From the NCBI GenBank assembly GCA_001797315.1, contig MGPC01000014.1, positions 1 to 64,000 of the forward strand: a stretch of 64,000 bases of DNA. The letters are read 5' to 3'. Below the pieces are notes generated by a model, which saw only the letters and a list, made by a program, of their open reading frames with translations, did no database searches and had not been told where the DNA came from. The position numbers and the translations under genes are program-made. This DNA is from Curvibacter sp. GWA2_64_110 (lineage in GTDB: Bacteria > Pseudomonadota > Gammaproteobacteria > Burkholderiales > Burkholderiaceae_C). Below, in pieces: positions 8,658 to 18,096 of this stretch (positions are counted from its first letter, which is position 1; every line of letters begins with the position of its first letter).

Positions 8658-9602
8658 TCACGCGCGCTTGCGAGCAACCATGATCCGCTCAAAGCCTTTG
8701 ACGATTCCGAGCTTGCATAGAAGTCGGTCGACCCCGATCACCAACCTGGCCAACGCATAGCGAAGTGCATCCGGGCCAGTAATGCGCATGACCGGCGTAC
8801 CAGCGAATGCGTTATGTCGAATATTTACCAGAATTTCAAACTTTTCCTTGAAGGCAGCGGCGATTTCGTCCACGCTCGAATGCTTAGCCTCTTCCATGGG
8901 GCTGAAGATTTCCTCCCTATATTGCTTTTTCCCAGTCAAAAGCTTGAATACTATCGCGATCTTCTGCCCATAGGTCAAGTTATAGGTCGGCAGAATAAAT
9001 TCAAAAAAATACTCCAGCCCCTGCGCTAGGTGTCCGCGCGGCATGTCGTCCATGGTTGCCACGATGCCGCCAGGCTTGAGCGCGCGCTCAACCTTGTCCA
9101 TGAATGCCGGCACATCCGGCATATGGTGGAACGAAGACCAGCCCGAAACAGCATCGTAGGTTTCCACTCCCAAGTCTATTTCGCTGACATCCTGAACGTG
9201 ATAGGTGACGGAGCCGAAGCCTTCTTTGTAGGGATTCTCTTCAAGCATCTTCTTCGCCAATGCGATGGCCTTAGGCGACAGGTCATAGGCATCGACATGA
9301 CAGCCGTTCCTAGCCAGCTCCAATGCCAACCAACCCGAGCCACAGCCGAGATCCAGAACCCGCGCCCCCGGCTTGTGTGCAACCATCTGGATGTATTGAT
9401 CCCTGCCCCCTCCTTCGAGAAGCGCAGTCATCTTGGGATCGATCAGAAATCGCTTTTCGCCACGTTTGGGGATGTACTTTGTCGCACGACGAATATCCGC
9501 CTCCATTGCGATCTGCTCATCCCTCTCGGTGCGGATATCTGCAATTTGGTCAAAGAATTTCGCTTCCGCGCGCTTGAGGTCTTCAAGATTATCGATTGAC
9601 AT
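8658..9602 (-). CDS. Class I SAM-dependent methyltransferase
   Basis: A 314-residue protein with the SAM-binding motif LDLGCGSGWLA (about 83-93), DAYDLS as motif II and GWSSFHHMPD as the post-II region. The C-terminal third is hydrophobic and basic and could touch the membrane. It probably methylates a sugar or a lipid-linked intermediate. The ATG at 9602 is chosen because AAAGGAAA lies at good distance, whereas the ATG at 9623 has no ribosome site. The 190 bases upstream (9624-9814) hold no gene. Confidence 0.75.
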   Translation of the reverse strand: MSIDNLEDLKRAEAKFFDQIADIRTERDEQIAMEADIRRATKYIPKRGEKRFLIDPKMTALLEGGGRDQYIQMVAHKPGARVLDLGCGSGWLALELARNGCHVDAYDLSPKAIALAKKMLEENPYKEGFGSVTYHVQDVSEIDLGVETYDAVSGWSSFHHMPDVPAFMDKVERALKPGGIVATMDDMPRGHLAQGLEYFFEFILPTYNLTYGQKIAIVFKLLTGKKQYREEIFSPMEEAKHSSVDEIAAAFKEKFEILVNIRHNAFAGTPVMRITGPDALRYALARLVIGVDRLLCKLGIVKGFERIMVARKRA

Positions 9603-9814
9603 GTAAATCTTTCCTTTGCCCATTAATTTTCAGAAATTCATACTCTATTGGAACGACGAGCCGACGGTTTGGCGCCCCCAGGCTGCTGCTTGCTTGAGGG
9701 TTGACAGACAAAAGGCGGTCGCCAGTGTCCTGCCCTGAATAACCACAGCCTCGCCCTGAGCTCACCTCAACAAGCAGCGATGCTGCGCGCCCGCATTGGC
9801 AAAACCGACATCGC

Positions 9815-10924
9815 TTAAGCAGCGAACTTGGCCTTCAACAACTCGCCCACTTCATCCGCCACCCAGATGCTGTGGTCAATCTTCCCTGCGAAGACGGAAA
9901 GGTAGTTTCCATTGTAATTGTTCACAATGGAGGGCCTGGCATCCGAGTCCTCCTTGCGTGCCAGAACCATTCGCGGCCCTTCAAGAAAGCCCACCAGCTC
10001 GGCCTGTTCAAGCGCGGGGACATATTCCGAGCACAACGCAATCATCTTTTTGAAAAATTGGCGTTTGTCCACCTTCGCGAACGGCGCAGTCTCCCGCATT
10101 TGCCAGCTGGCATCCATTAGTTTTGACACCCCGGATGTGACAACGCTTTGAGTGACGTTGTACAAGAGGAAGTTGCCTGTCTTGCCATGCGGCAGAAGCG
10201 TCATGAACGGCCCATCCATGATGGTTATTCCAATTCTAGGGATGTCCATCCTGATGATGGGCACGGCCGTGTACTCGTACAGGTTCTCCGAAACCGGAAA
10301 ACCCAGCTGTTCCGTGAGCCGGTTGATGTCGCCGTAGGAAGCGTTGATCACCACATCGGCCAGAATTCGGCTGCCTTTCTGGCTCTCAACCGAATAGCGA
10401 CCCGCGGCGTCTGCAACCTTGACGACCCTGTCACCCAGAGCGACATCCACGCCTTCGCGCCGCAAGTTCTGCCAGACCAGATCACGCAATATTCGGCAAT
10501 CGTATACAACCTCGTCGCAGAGTACACCTCTGTCCGCGCCCGTCACCTTGACGGGCAAGCTCGACGCCGATATCTCCTGAAATGGCAGTCCGAGTTGCCG
10601 GCAAAAATCGATGTAGGGTCCGATCGGTGTCAACGAGTTGCTGTTGGCGATGAGATAGGCATTGCTGAAATCGGCCTGAATGCATTCCGCATACTTTTGC
10701 CGAAAGGCATTGAACCCACGGATGGACTGCCGGCCGGTCTCCAGATCACGCGGATAGTGGAACCCCAGATGCAGTCGATTCTGGTTGTTCATCGAGGCGC
10801 CGGAGAGAATGTCGTCCTTGGCCTCGTAGACCTTGACCGACAGCCCCAATGCCTTTGCCTTAAGCGCAATTTCCGCCCCGAATATCCCGCACCCAATAAC
10901 TGCAACATTCACCACTTGCGACAT
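9815..10924 (-). CDS. FAD-dependent oxidoreductase (DAO family)
   Basis: A 369-residue flavoprotein. The N-terminal VAVIGCGIFGAEIA is the GxGxxG ADP-binding loop, with an acidic residue ending the second strand (KVYEAKD), and the DAO-type substrate domain follows. Proteins of this kind occur in polysaccharide loci, where they are thought to oxidise a sugar or an amino substituent. The substrate is unknown. GAGAG precedes the ATG at 10924 by 7 bases, so that start is preferred over the Met two codons upstream. Confidence 0.75.
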   Translation of the reverse strand: MSQVVNVAVIGCGIFGAEIALKAKALGLSVKVYEAKDDILSGASMNNQNRLHLGFHYPRDLETGRQSIRGFNAFRQKYAECIQADFSNAYLIANSNSLTPIGPYIDFCRQLGLPFQEISASSLPVKVTGADRGVLCDEVVYDCRILRDLVWQNLRREGVDVALGDRVVKVADAAGRYSVESQKGSRILADVVINASYGDINRLTEQLGFPVSENLYEYTAVPIIRMDIPRIGITIMDGPFMTLLPHGKTGNFLLYNVTQSVVTSGVSKLMDASWQMRETAPFAKVDKRQFFKKMIALCSEYVPALEQAELVGFLEGPRMVLARKEDSDARPSIVNNYNGNYLSVFAGKIDHSIWVADEVGELLKAKFAA

Positions 10925-11036
10925 GATCATGCTCTCACTATTGCGGCACTCCTGTCCGCCGACCGGCCGGGTGGCTGGCGCGACGCCACATGCTGACCTT
11001 CAGGTTCAAGGTTTCGCCCGGCTTCATCCAGGAAGC

Positions 11037-11804
11037 TCAGAGAGTAAACCCATCGTCGACGACCAGATTCTGGCCCGTCATGTATCTGGACCCATCTGAC
11101 AGCAAAAACAGCAGTGCGCCCGTCAGATCGGCCGGCTCCAGCATCCCCTTTGCACTGCAGAATGCTTTGTAGGACGCCAGAAAACTCTCCGGTTGCTTAT
11201 CCAGTATTCCGCCTGGACTCAAGCAGTTAACCCGGATTTGATCCGCCTTGAAATATTGAGCGAAATAGCGGGTCAGCTGAATAACCCCGGACTTTATGGC
11301 CGCGTATTCAACCGGCATCGTCATTGGCGTATCTGCGTAAATTTCAAAACGCGGGGCTAACGTGCCATAAATGGAAGCCATGTTCACGATGTTGCCGTCC
11401 CCCTGCTTCCGGAAAAACAGGCTGAACTGTTGCGCCACGAGAAAGTAACCGCCCAGATGCAGGTTGGTATTTTCACAGAAATCCGCGTACGTCACCTCTT
11501 CCAGTTTGCGGCCGTAGTTGCGGTTGCGCGGGTATGCATTGTTGACCACGGCATCGATACGTCCGTAGCGCGCATTGACTCGATCAATCAGACTGCAGAC
11601 TGAGGCCTTGTCTGTAATATCCAGTGTTTCCGCTTGCGCCTTTCCGGCATGCGCCGAGGTTATATCCTGAGCCACGCTGTTGGCGGCCTGAACATCGATA
11701 TCAGCGATGACAACCACGCTCCCTTGCTTTGCAATGGCGCGGGCAAAGGCACTACCCAACAACCCTGCGCCACCCGTGACGACAATGATCTTGCCAGTGA
11801 GCAT
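11037..11804 (-). CDS. PtmA-like short-chain dehydrogenase
   Basis: A 255-residue classical SDR with TGGAGLLGSAFARA (about 11-24) for NAD(P) and a VEYAAIKSG Tyr-x3-Lys active site. From memory of the family, the NLHLGGYF, SPGGI and KGML segments resemble Campylobacter PtmA, which belongs to the flagellin legionaminic-acid gene set. That fits the nonulosonate genes about 4 kb upstream in the same transcript. It lies six bases after the stop side of the UDP-xylose synthase gene, so the two are co-transcribed. Confidence 0.72.
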   Translation of the reverse strand: MLTGKIIVVTGGAGLLGSAFARAIAKQGSVVVIADIDVQAANSVAQDITSAHAGKAQAETLDITDKASVCSLIDRVNARYGRIDAVVNNAYPRNRNYGRKLEEVTYADFCENTNLHLGGYFLVAQQFSLFFRKQGDGNIVNMASIYGTLAPRFEIYADTPMTMPVEYAAIKSGVIQLTRYFAQYFKADQIRVNCLSPGGILDKQPESFLASYKAFCSAKGMLEPADLTGALLFLLSDGSRYMTGQNLVVDDGFTL

Positions 11805-11809
11805 TTTGG

Positions 11810-12748
11810 TTAACTCAATACTTTTCTGAAATAAGCAATTGTTTCTTTCAATCCATCCTCGAGCCGCACCGACGGCTCCCAGCCCAATTTATTGCGCGCC
11901 AAGGATATATTCGGCCGCCGCACTCGAGGGTCATCTTGCGGCAGCGGCATGAATACTAATTTTGATTTAGAGCGCGTCAGACGCAATACTTTCTCGGCCA
12001 ACTCCAGCATGGTGAATTCACCAGGATTCCCAAGATTCAACGGCCCGGTCAGTTCCGCCGATGAATTCATCATTCGCGAGAATCCTTCGATCAGATCGTC
12101 GACATAGCAGAAGCTGCGGGTTTGCTGCCCATCCCCATAAATGGTGATGTCTTCATTCTTTAGCGCCTGGACAATAAAGTTGCTCACCACGCGTCCGTCT
12201 TGGGGATGCATGTTGGGACCGTATGTATTGAAGATACGCACCACCTTGATTTCGAGATTACATTGCCGGTGGTAGTCAAAAAAGAGAGTCTCTGCACACC
12301 GCTTGCCTTCGTCGTAACAGCTGCGAATTCCCACTGGATTCACCCGCCCCCAATAATCTTCTGGTTGCGGGTGCACTTCTGGATCACCATACACTTCAGA
12401 AGTCGAGGCCTGCAAAATTCTCGCCTTGGCACGCTCGGCCAACTCGAGCATATTGATCGCACCGTACACACAGGTCTTGGTGGTTTGAATAGGGTCGCGC
12501 TGATAGTGCACCGGGCTCGCCGGACATGCCAGGTTGTATATCTGATCTGCCTCCACATCGAGTGGAAAAACAATGTCATGACGCAAGACGCTGAAACGCG
12601 AGTTATTCAGCAGGTGCTCGACATTCCGCAGATTGCCTGACGAATAGTTGTCAACACACAAAACCTCATGGCCGTCATTGAGCATGCGTGCGCATAAGTG
12701 GGAGCCCAGAAATCCGGCGCCGCCCGTGACAAGAATACGTTTACTCAA
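11810..12748 (-). CDS. UDP-glucuronate decarboxylase (UDP-xylose synthase)
   Basis: A 312-residue extended SDR with [11 protein letters not shown] at the N-terminus, [10 protein letters not shown] (about 76-85, a signature of the Uxs family), STSEVYG and the SCYDEGK Tyr-x3-Lys variant that marks UDP-xylose synthases. It converts UDP-glucuronate to UDP-xylose with NAD+. The ugd gene at 30718-31884 of the same locus makes the UDP-glucuronate. Xylose is therefore predicted in the glycan. Confidence 0.85.
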   Translation of the reverse strand: MSKRILVTGGAGFLGSHLCARMLNDGHEVLCVDNYSSGNLRNVEHLLNNSRFSVLRHDIVFPLDVEADQIYNLACPASPVHYQRDPIQTTKTCVYGAINMLELAERAKARILQASTSEVYGDPEVHPQPEDYWGRVNPVGIRSCYDEGKRCAETLFFDYHRQCNLEIKVVRIFNTYGPNMHPQDGRVVSNFIVQALKNEDITIYGDGQQTRSFCYVDDLIEGFSRMMNSSAELTGPLNLGNPGEFTMLELAEKVLRLTRSKSKLVFMPLPQDDPRVRRPNISLARNKLGWEPSVRLEDGLKETIAYFRKVLS

Positions 12749-12871
12749 TTCGATTTCCTGTTGAAAGCTTGCAAACTATGCCGCATCGGCAGTGGCATGC
12801 ACGACCAGCCCAATAAGCGGCAGCCTCTTTAAACGAAAGCCCGTCTAAAGCCACCGGGGCTCCACGGTTTG

Positions 12872-12890
12872 GCCCATCTAAAACATGGGC
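12872..12890 (-). other. Hairpin downstream of the GT2 terminator
   Basis: GCCCAT-CTAAAAC-ATGGGC forms a 6-bp stem with a 7-base loop in the 186-base gap between the GT2 gene and the UDP-xylose synthase gene. It follows the stronger terminator at 12913-12934 in transcription order. The rest of the gap (12749-12871) shows nothing I can name, though it should contain any restart promoter. Confidence 0.4.
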
Positions 12891-12912
12891 TCAAGTTGCA
12901 GCGCCAAACAAA

Positions 12913-12934
12913 GGGGAGGCTCATGAGCCTCCCC
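12913..12934 (-). terminator. Strong intrinsic terminator inside the glycan locus
   Basis: GGGGAGGCT-CATG-AGCCTCCCC is a perfect 9-bp GC-rich stem followed on the minus strand by TTTGTTT. It begins at the base after the TGA of the GT2 gene. It should end most transcripts here unless an antiterminator such as RfaH is riding on the polymerase. Confidence 0.85.
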
Positions 12935-13834
12935 TCACGCGTCAAACTTGTACTGCTCCAGCTTGTCCTTCTCCGTCAGCTTATATGCCTCGAGGCCAAC
13001 GGAACTCTCCCCCGGCCTGGGTAGCACGAATGACACGACCTCATCCAGAAATCCCATCCGTACGCCCGCACCGTGAATACGCAGGGAGAGGTCGACATCC
13101 CAGACACGGTTCCACTCCTTGCGCCAACAATCGACGTTGTACCGCATGAAGCGTAAATAAGATCGATAAAGCCAGGTCGATACGCCACCGATTTTCGGAC
13201 TGCTGTCATTCGGGTCAGCGGGCCGTCGCGTGTAGTACGGATCCAGCGCTCTCACACCATCCACGACTTTGCGCTCTCCGAAGCGCTCCTCGACATACAG
13301 GCCAGATACGAACTCATAGCGTCCTTGCTGCGCGAATCGAAGCAACTTCTCGAGATGGTCGGGCGTCCACGTATCATCGTCATCCACTCGTGCGATCCAT
13401 TGACCGCGGGCAAGCTCCATCGCTTTATTGGCCGGGGTAGCCCCGCCCACAAACCAATGGTTTTCTACTGTCTGCGTGTATTTCCTGCTGCGACTCGGCA
13501 AATTATAGAAACGCAGCCGAGGATCCCGAATTTCAGCGAGCAACTCCGCCGTGTTGTCGGTGCAATGGTCGCCCACGATCATCAACTCAAGATTTTCATA
13601 GGTCTGTGAGAGCACCGAAGCAACCGCCCTCTCAATCAGCAGAGGGCCACGGTTGTATGTTGGCACGCAGACAGTTATGAGAGGCATCTGATTTGGATCG
13701 CGGTATTCATGCTCGTGCTTCATCCGCGCCAGCCGTAGCTGGATGGGCTCCATGACGGCAAAACGCCAGCTGTTGAACCCCGCGACCAGTCGGTCTTCGA
13801 TCGTACGCACCTTGCCGCCAGTCCTATCGGACAT
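12935..13834 (-). CDS. Glycosyltransferase family 2
   Basis: A 299-residue GT-A enzyme. Its core begins about residue 50 with PLITVCVPTYNRG, then has GDHCTDNT at the donor site and RVDDDDTW as the metal motif. The N-terminal 45 residues are a charged extension. I chose the ATG at 13834 because GGAGGG lies 4 bases before it. The upstream in-frame codons lie within the preceding SDR gene. It overlaps that gene's end by 11 bases. The stop abuts a strong terminator. Donor and acceptor are unknown. Confidence 0.82.
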   Translation of the reverse strand: MSDRTGGKVRTIEDRLVAGFNSWRFAVMEPIQLRLARMKHEHEYRDPNQMPLITVCVPTYNRGPLLIERAVASVLSQTYENLELMIVGDHCTDNTAELLAEIRDPRLRFYNLPSRSRKYTQTVENHWFVGGATPANKAMELARGQWIARVDDDDTWTPDHLEKLLRFAQQGRYEFVSGLYVEERFGERKVVDGVRALDPYYTRRPADPNDSSPKIGGVSTWLYRSYLRFMRYNVDCWRKEWNRVWDVDLSLRIHGAGVRMGFLDEVVSFVLPRPGESSVGLEAYKLTEKDKLEQYKFDA

Positions 13835-14540
13835 ACTGCCCTCCATTGAGATCAATACAGGCACCGTTCAAATGCGCCCAATGATCCTGACAAATATCAA
13901 AGACCACGTTCGCCAGATCCTGCTGGCGAAGCAACTGCCCCGAAGGCACTTGTTGCCGGTGGTATTCCCGTCTCTCCGCCTTCATATCCTCGAACATGGC
14001 ACTGTCTTGTATCAGTCCAGGAGCGATTGCATTGATGCGGGCACCCGGAGGAAGCTGGGTCGACAGGGACTTAACAAACGAGAGCAAGGCACCTTTTGAC
14101 GCTGCGTAAATCGGATCAAAACTGCCGCGCTGGGCTGAAATCGACGAAAACATCAGCAAGCGCGAACGCTCCGTCAAGAGCGGAAACATCTTCGCCAGAA
14201 GTTTTGCCTGCCCATTGAAATTAACCGACATGACTTCGTCGATTTCCGAAAACTCATACCCTCCCAGGCTTTTCCCCGGGAGTATTCCCGACAGGAAGAT
14301 GGCAACGTCAACTCGGGGCGAGATGTTTTTGATCTCTTGCACAAAACCATCAATGCTTGCGTTGTCTCGCAGGTCGAGATGGAGCGCGTTCGTCTGCTCG
14401 GTCGAGGCCGCGGGCTTTCGTGAAGAATAGGTGGTCAGGACACGCGTCATCGGGCTTTGGAAACGCGACGAGATCTCGCGGCCAATGCTCGATGACGCCC
14501 CGATAATGACAACCGTCTCGATATCTCGTTCGGCATTCAC
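13824..14540 (-). CDS. Short-chain dehydrogenase/reductase
   Basis: A 238-residue classical SDR with VVIIGASSSIGREI as the nucleotide loop, FLSGILPG in place of the usual NAG segment, SSISAQRG with the catalytic Ser, and YAASKGA for the Tyr-x3-Lys. It resembles 3-oxoacyl-ACP-reductase-like SDRs that reduce keto-sugars in glycan loci. Its start overlaps the end of the upstream methyltransferase gene by four bases, indicating coupling. The substrate is unknown. Confidence 0.75.
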   Translation of the reverse strand: MNAERDIETVVIIGASSSIGREISSRFQSPMTRVLTTYSSRKPAASTEQTNALHLDLRDNASIDGFVQEIKNISPRVDVAIFLSGILPGKSLGGYEFSEIDEVMSVNFNGQAKLLAKMFPLLTERSRLLMFSSISAQRGSFDPIYAASKGALLSFVKSLSTQLPPGARINAIAPGLIQDSAMFEDMKAERREYHRQQVPSGQLLRQQDLANVVFDICQDHWAHLNGACIDLNGGQYVR

Positions 14541-15757
14541 GTCAGCGTCTCCCCAGAAGGACCGGCACCAAGCACCACAAGCTCATCAGCGAAAAAGGTC
14601 TTTCCCGTTTCGCGTGCCACCCAGTCGAGAATCCCCGATTTGTAACGGGCCGCGCAAATCACCAGCAGCTCGCTTTGTGCAATGTGCTCGATGCAATTCT
14701 TCGGCTCTGACACGAGAACTCCGTCCTGCGCGAGGTGATCCTTGCGCCGGGGGTCAGAGTCCACCACGATGGCCGTTTCAGGCAGCGTGAAATTGGCGAG
14801 CAGGCGACGCATGAGATCCGTGATCGCCCACAACGTGATTTTCTTTCGCTCTGCGCCCATTGTGGCGAGCCGCAGTCTGAGTGCGTCAATCTGCACCTCT
14901 GTGCGCTGGATCTGCTCGATCCCTCCGCGCACACACGCCAAGGCATCGATAAATTCGCATCGTGAATCAACGCTTCTCACAGCCTGAACTGACTCCTTGC
15001 GAAAGACGGAAAGAAACCCATAAGGGCGGCTGCAGGTGTGCCCCAGCTCGACCAGATTGAAACCGACCTGCTGCGCAATAGCATTGAGTGTCGTTGCCGA
15101 AAAATGATTGACGTGTTCAAACTCCAGCAGCAGCAAATTCCTCGGGTACAAACGGAGATCCGGCACCTCGCAGATCATCACCCCTCCCGGCTGCAGTGCT
15201 CGATGACAGGCAGCGAGAAAGTCCTTGACGTCGGCGACGTGCTCAAGCACATCGTAGTGCGCCAGAACATCGACTGAGTTCTCTGCTAGGTCGTGCACGC
15301 TCCGGAGTTCGGCGGGCGTATCCTCCGAGATCTCCACCACCAGTTGTTTCCCGAAGAGCGGGGCACAGCGCCGGTGGAACTCCCCTGGTTGATCGCCGCC
15401 GATTTCTGCAAACACGCCGTGCGGCACGCTATACCTTTCCAGCACGGCCATTCGAGCGTCAACGGAGTAAGGAAGCCCGATTTCTTTATGGCCAGCCAGC
15501 CCTTCGGCATGGTAGCGCGCCAGGTCAGCGCGTCTGGGCCCAGGAGAGGCAAAGCAGAACCCGCAATTTCGGCAAACAGCAACCCGAAACGGGAATCTCC
15601 ATGTGTTCCTGGCTCGCGCGACGATACTCTGGCTAGACCAGACTTGTTCCAGATCGATTCCGCCGCAACATTCGCACGCGCGCGGTTCAAGGGTGATCTC
15701 AAGCACTTTTTTGTCGATGATTGGTTGAAAGAAGGCTAGCGCAGGCTCAAGAGGCAT
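14537..15757 (-). CDS. Zinc-binding class I SAM methyltransferase, sugar C-methyltransferase type
   Basis: A 406-residue protein with three parts. The first is an N-terminal Cys-rich segment (ACECCGG near 28-34 and VCRNCGFCF near 61-69) likely to bind zinc. The second is a central SAM domain containing YDVLEHV. The third is a C-terminal Rossmann-like domain (ITLWAITDLMRRLL region). This order is that of NDP-4-keto-sugar C-methyltransferases, but motif I is degenerate, so it could be a relative with another acceptor. It overlaps the CMP-sugar synthetase gene by 22 bases. Confidence 0.65.
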   Translation of the reverse strand: MPLEPALAFFQPIIDKKVLEITLEPRACECCGGIDLEQVWSSQSIVARARNTWRFPFRVAVCRNCGFCFASPGPRRADLARYHAEGLAGHKEIGLPYSVDARMAVLERYSVPHGVFAEIGGDQPGEFHRRCAPLFGKQLVVEISEDTPAELRSVHDLAENSVDVLAHYDVLEHVADVKDFLAACHRALQPGGVMICEVPDLRLYPRNLLLLEFEHVNHFSATTLNAIAQQVGFNLVELGHTCSRPYGFLSVFRKESVQAVRSVDSRCEFIDALACVRGGIEQIQRTEVQIDALRLRLATMGAERKKITLWAITDLMRRLLANFTLPETAIVVDSDPRRKDHLAQDGVLVSEPKNCIEHIAQSELLVICAARYKSGILDWVARETGKTFFADELVVLGAGPSGETLT

Positions 15758-16428
15758 TCTGCAATTCTGAAATCCAGCAGTGTGTCGATGTCTACTGCCC
15801 GCTCTACTGGGACATGCACATGACGTACCCGCCCCTCAAAGGTTCCGTTATGAGTGAGGACAAATTCTGGCCGGGCAACATAGGCGACCGTTGTCATGTC
15901 AAAGACGGTTGGCACATCCTGGCGACGCGTAACGGCTGACTGTGGGGGTATGACCAACCCGACCGTCCCATCAGCGTTGGCTTTCACCATGTTGAAGTAC
16001 GGGCTGCGGTGCGCATCGGTCACCGTGATGACCATGTCGGCACCGCCTTTTTCATAGACGTCGAGGCAGTTCTCAATGTCGAGAGGCGATCTCAAGGGCG
16101 CGGTGGCGGGCACAGAAACCATTGCATCAGGCAAAATCCCTTCCTCCTCCAGCAGGTAGCTGAGCGCATGCTGCCATGCCTGCCACTCGGAGCTGTCATC
16201 ACGCGCCAGCTCCTCCGGCCTGATGAAGGGCACCTCGGCACCATGTGCGCGAGCTACTGCCGCGATCTCGTGCGAATCGGTCGAAACGATGACACGCGCG
16301 ATGCGGCTAACGGCAAGCGCATGTTCGATCGACCACGCGATCAATGGCTTGCCGCCCAACGGGCGGATATTTTTCCCGGGCAACCCCTTGGAACCGCCAC
16401 GAGCGAAAATGAAAGCGGCAACCTTCAT
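15736..16428 (-). CDS. CMP-nonulosonate cytidylyltransferase (NeuA/LegF/PtmB family)
   Basis: A 230-residue nucleotidyltransferase that activates a sialic-acid-like nine-carbon sugar with CTP. The N-terminal FIFARGGSKGLPGKNI (about 6-21) is the family's nucleotide loop, and VSTDSHEIAAVA and PATAPLRSPLDI are further landmarks. The legionaminic-type synthesis genes upstream in the same transcript make CMP-legionaminate or a derivative the likely product. Its start overlaps the Gfo/Idh/MocA gene by four bases. Confidence 0.82.
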   Translation of the reverse strand: MKVAAFIFARGGSKGLPGKNIRPLGGKPLIAWSIEHALAVSRIARVIVSTDSHEIAAVARAHGAEVPFIRPEELARDDSSEWQAWQHALSYLLEEEGILPDAMVSVPATAPLRSPLDIENCLDVYEKGGADMVITVTDAHRSPYFNMVKANADGTVGLVIPPQSAVTRRQDVPTVFDMTTVAYVARPEFVLTHNGTFEGRVRHVHVPVERAVDIDTLLDFRIAECLLSLR

Positions 16429-17462
16429 GCATCAGTCTCCGTGTTTCCCGGCATCTTTGCGACTTGTACCTGACCGCCCGATTCCGACGCTTGGCGAGCT
16501 GCCTCAATGATCTGCATGACCCTGAATCCATCTTCACCACTGACCAACGGAGCACTTTGCTCCTTGACGCAAGCCAGGAAATGTTGCCATTCCGCCCGAT
16601 AGCTTTCATCGCGTTGGTGCTGATGATGAAAAATTTCACGCCAGTCCTTCGAACCGGCTTCCAAGTGCTCGACCACACCCGTTAATCCGTTCCAGCGCAA
16701 GCTGCCGTCTTCCCCAATCGCCACGCACAGGCGCACGGCATCGTGACGTATGAAATCCATGTTGAGGGTGCCAATGAGCCGGCGACCATCGTCTGCCGGC
16801 ACAAAGCAAAAAATCAAATGGGCGGTATCTTCAACATCAATTTCCAAGCCACTTTGCCGGCTGAGAGTCGCCTTCACCCAGTCAACTTCGCCAAAAATCC
16901 AGCGCAGGTAGTCAAGCTCATGGCTAAGTTCAAGCAGCGCACCGCCACCCAGCTCCCGGCGGGCCGATACGCCCTGTCGATAATCCGCATTAGGACGCCA
17001 AGATGGCAGATACTGCCCGATCTCACAGCGTACGGACAGGACCCTGCCGATCTGATTCTCTTTCAACAGGCTCCGGAATCGTTGAAGCGACGGGAGAAAC
17101 CGAAGGTTGTAGCCAGTCAGCAAAACCAGTCCTTGCGCACGGCAGGCTGCAAGCAGAGGCGGTATGCCATCCTGCGAGGCTGCCAGCGGCTTCTCGACCA
17201 GAAGATGGACCCCCACTCGCGCCAACGACCGGGCCGTATCCAGGTGGAATGTGGCCGGGCTGGCGATAACTGCGATCTGCGGGGCGAAGTCAAGCGCCTG
17301 CTCCAGGCGCGAGAAACAGCCATCCGCATACTCTGGCGTCGAATCGCATTCCTGATGGCGCAAGACTCTTATATCCGCATGGGGCAGCAACTCCCTAGCC
17401 AGGCGCAAATGACGCTGACCGATGCTGCCAAGGCCCACGACGAGGACGCGCTTAATCTGCAC
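16425..17462 (-). CDS. Gfo/Idh/MocA family oxidoreductase
   Basis: A 345-residue NAD(P)-dependent oxidoreductase. VLVVGLGSIGQRHLR at the N-terminus binds the nucleotide, VEKPLAAS (about 92-99) carries the conserved Glu-Lys-Pro, and the C-terminal half has the usual substrate domain. Such enzymes oxidise or reduce sugar hydroxyls. Its position between the amidotransferase trio and the CMP-sugar synthetase points to modification of the nonulosonate or of its precursor. It overlaps hisH by 11 bases. Confidence 0.8.
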   Translation of the reverse strand: MQIKRVLVVGLGSIGQRHLRLARELLPHADIRVLRHQECDSTPEYADGCFSRLEQALDFAPQIAVIASPATFHLDTARSLARVGVHLLVEKPLAASQDGIPPLLAACRAQGLVLLTGYNLRFLPSLQRFRSLLKENQIGRVLSVRCEIGQYLPSWRPNADYRQGVSARRELGGGALLELSHELDYLRWIFGEVDWVKATLSRQSGLEIDVEDTAHLIFCFVPADDGRRLIGTLNMDFIRHDAVRLCVAIGEDGSLRWNGLTGVVEHLEAGSKDWREIFHHQHQRDESYRAEWQHFLACVKEQSAPLVSGEDGFRVMQIIEAARQASESGGQVQVAKMPGNTETDA

Positions 17463-18096
17463 AGAACCTTCTAAGAATTCTCAACCCCACCTCCCCACTT
17501 TTCTCAGGATGGAACTGGCAACCTGTTATCCGGTCCCGGCCAATCACGGCCGGAATCAGGTGACCTCCATACACACAATCGGCGATGCGATGTGCAGGGT
17601 CCGTGGGAACAGCCATGAATGAGTGGACGAAATACGCAGCGTCCCCAGGACGGGTATCCTGCAGCAAAGTTCCGCTCCAACTAGATGCTGCAGATGGCTG
17701 CAATGCACTCCAACCGATATGGGGGATCTTCTGCGCCTGGCCCGATACCGATTGCGCGGGGACAGGTACCACCCGCCCGGGAATCAGACCCAATCCAGCT
17801 GTAATGCCGAACTCCTCACTCTCCTCCAGCAGGAGCTGCATACCAAGGCAGATGCCGAGCAATGGAGTCTGCCGACTGGCAAGACCCCGAATTACCTCCA
17901 CCAAATTCAGCTGCTCCAGCGCTCGCATGGCATTTCCGAAAGCCCCGACCCCAGGAAGAACAACACGCTCGGCAGCAAGAATTCGCTCTGGATCTGCGGT
18001 CAGTGTGACACTTGCCCCGCAATGCTCAAGCCCCCGTTGCACACTAAGCAGGTTGCCCACCCCGTAATCAATAACGGTGACGTCAGGTGCGCTCAT
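17452..18096 (-). CDS. hisH: HisH-type glutamine amidotransferase of a glycan amidation system
   Basis: A 214-residue class I glutaminase. The catalytic Cys lies in GICLGMQLL (about 80-88), and the His/Glu pair in CQFHPEKSGEVG near 192-203. It releases ammonia from glutamine and channels it to HisF. No other histidine genes are here; it sits with hisF and wbpG, as in Pseudomonas O-antigen loci, where the trio supplies ammonia for an acetamidino group on a sugar. It therefore probably does not serve histidine synthesis. Confidence 0.88.
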   Translation of the reverse strand: MSAPDVTVIDYGVGNLLSVQRGLEHCGASVTLTADPERILAAERVVLPGVGAFGNAMRALEQLNLVEVIRGLASRQTPLLGICLGMQLLLEESEEFGITAGLGLIPGRVVPVPAQSVSGQAQKIPHIGWSALQPSAASSWSGTLLQDTRPGDAAYFVHSFMAVPTDPAHRIADCVYGGHLIPAVIGRDRITGCQFHPEKSGEVGLRILRRFCAD

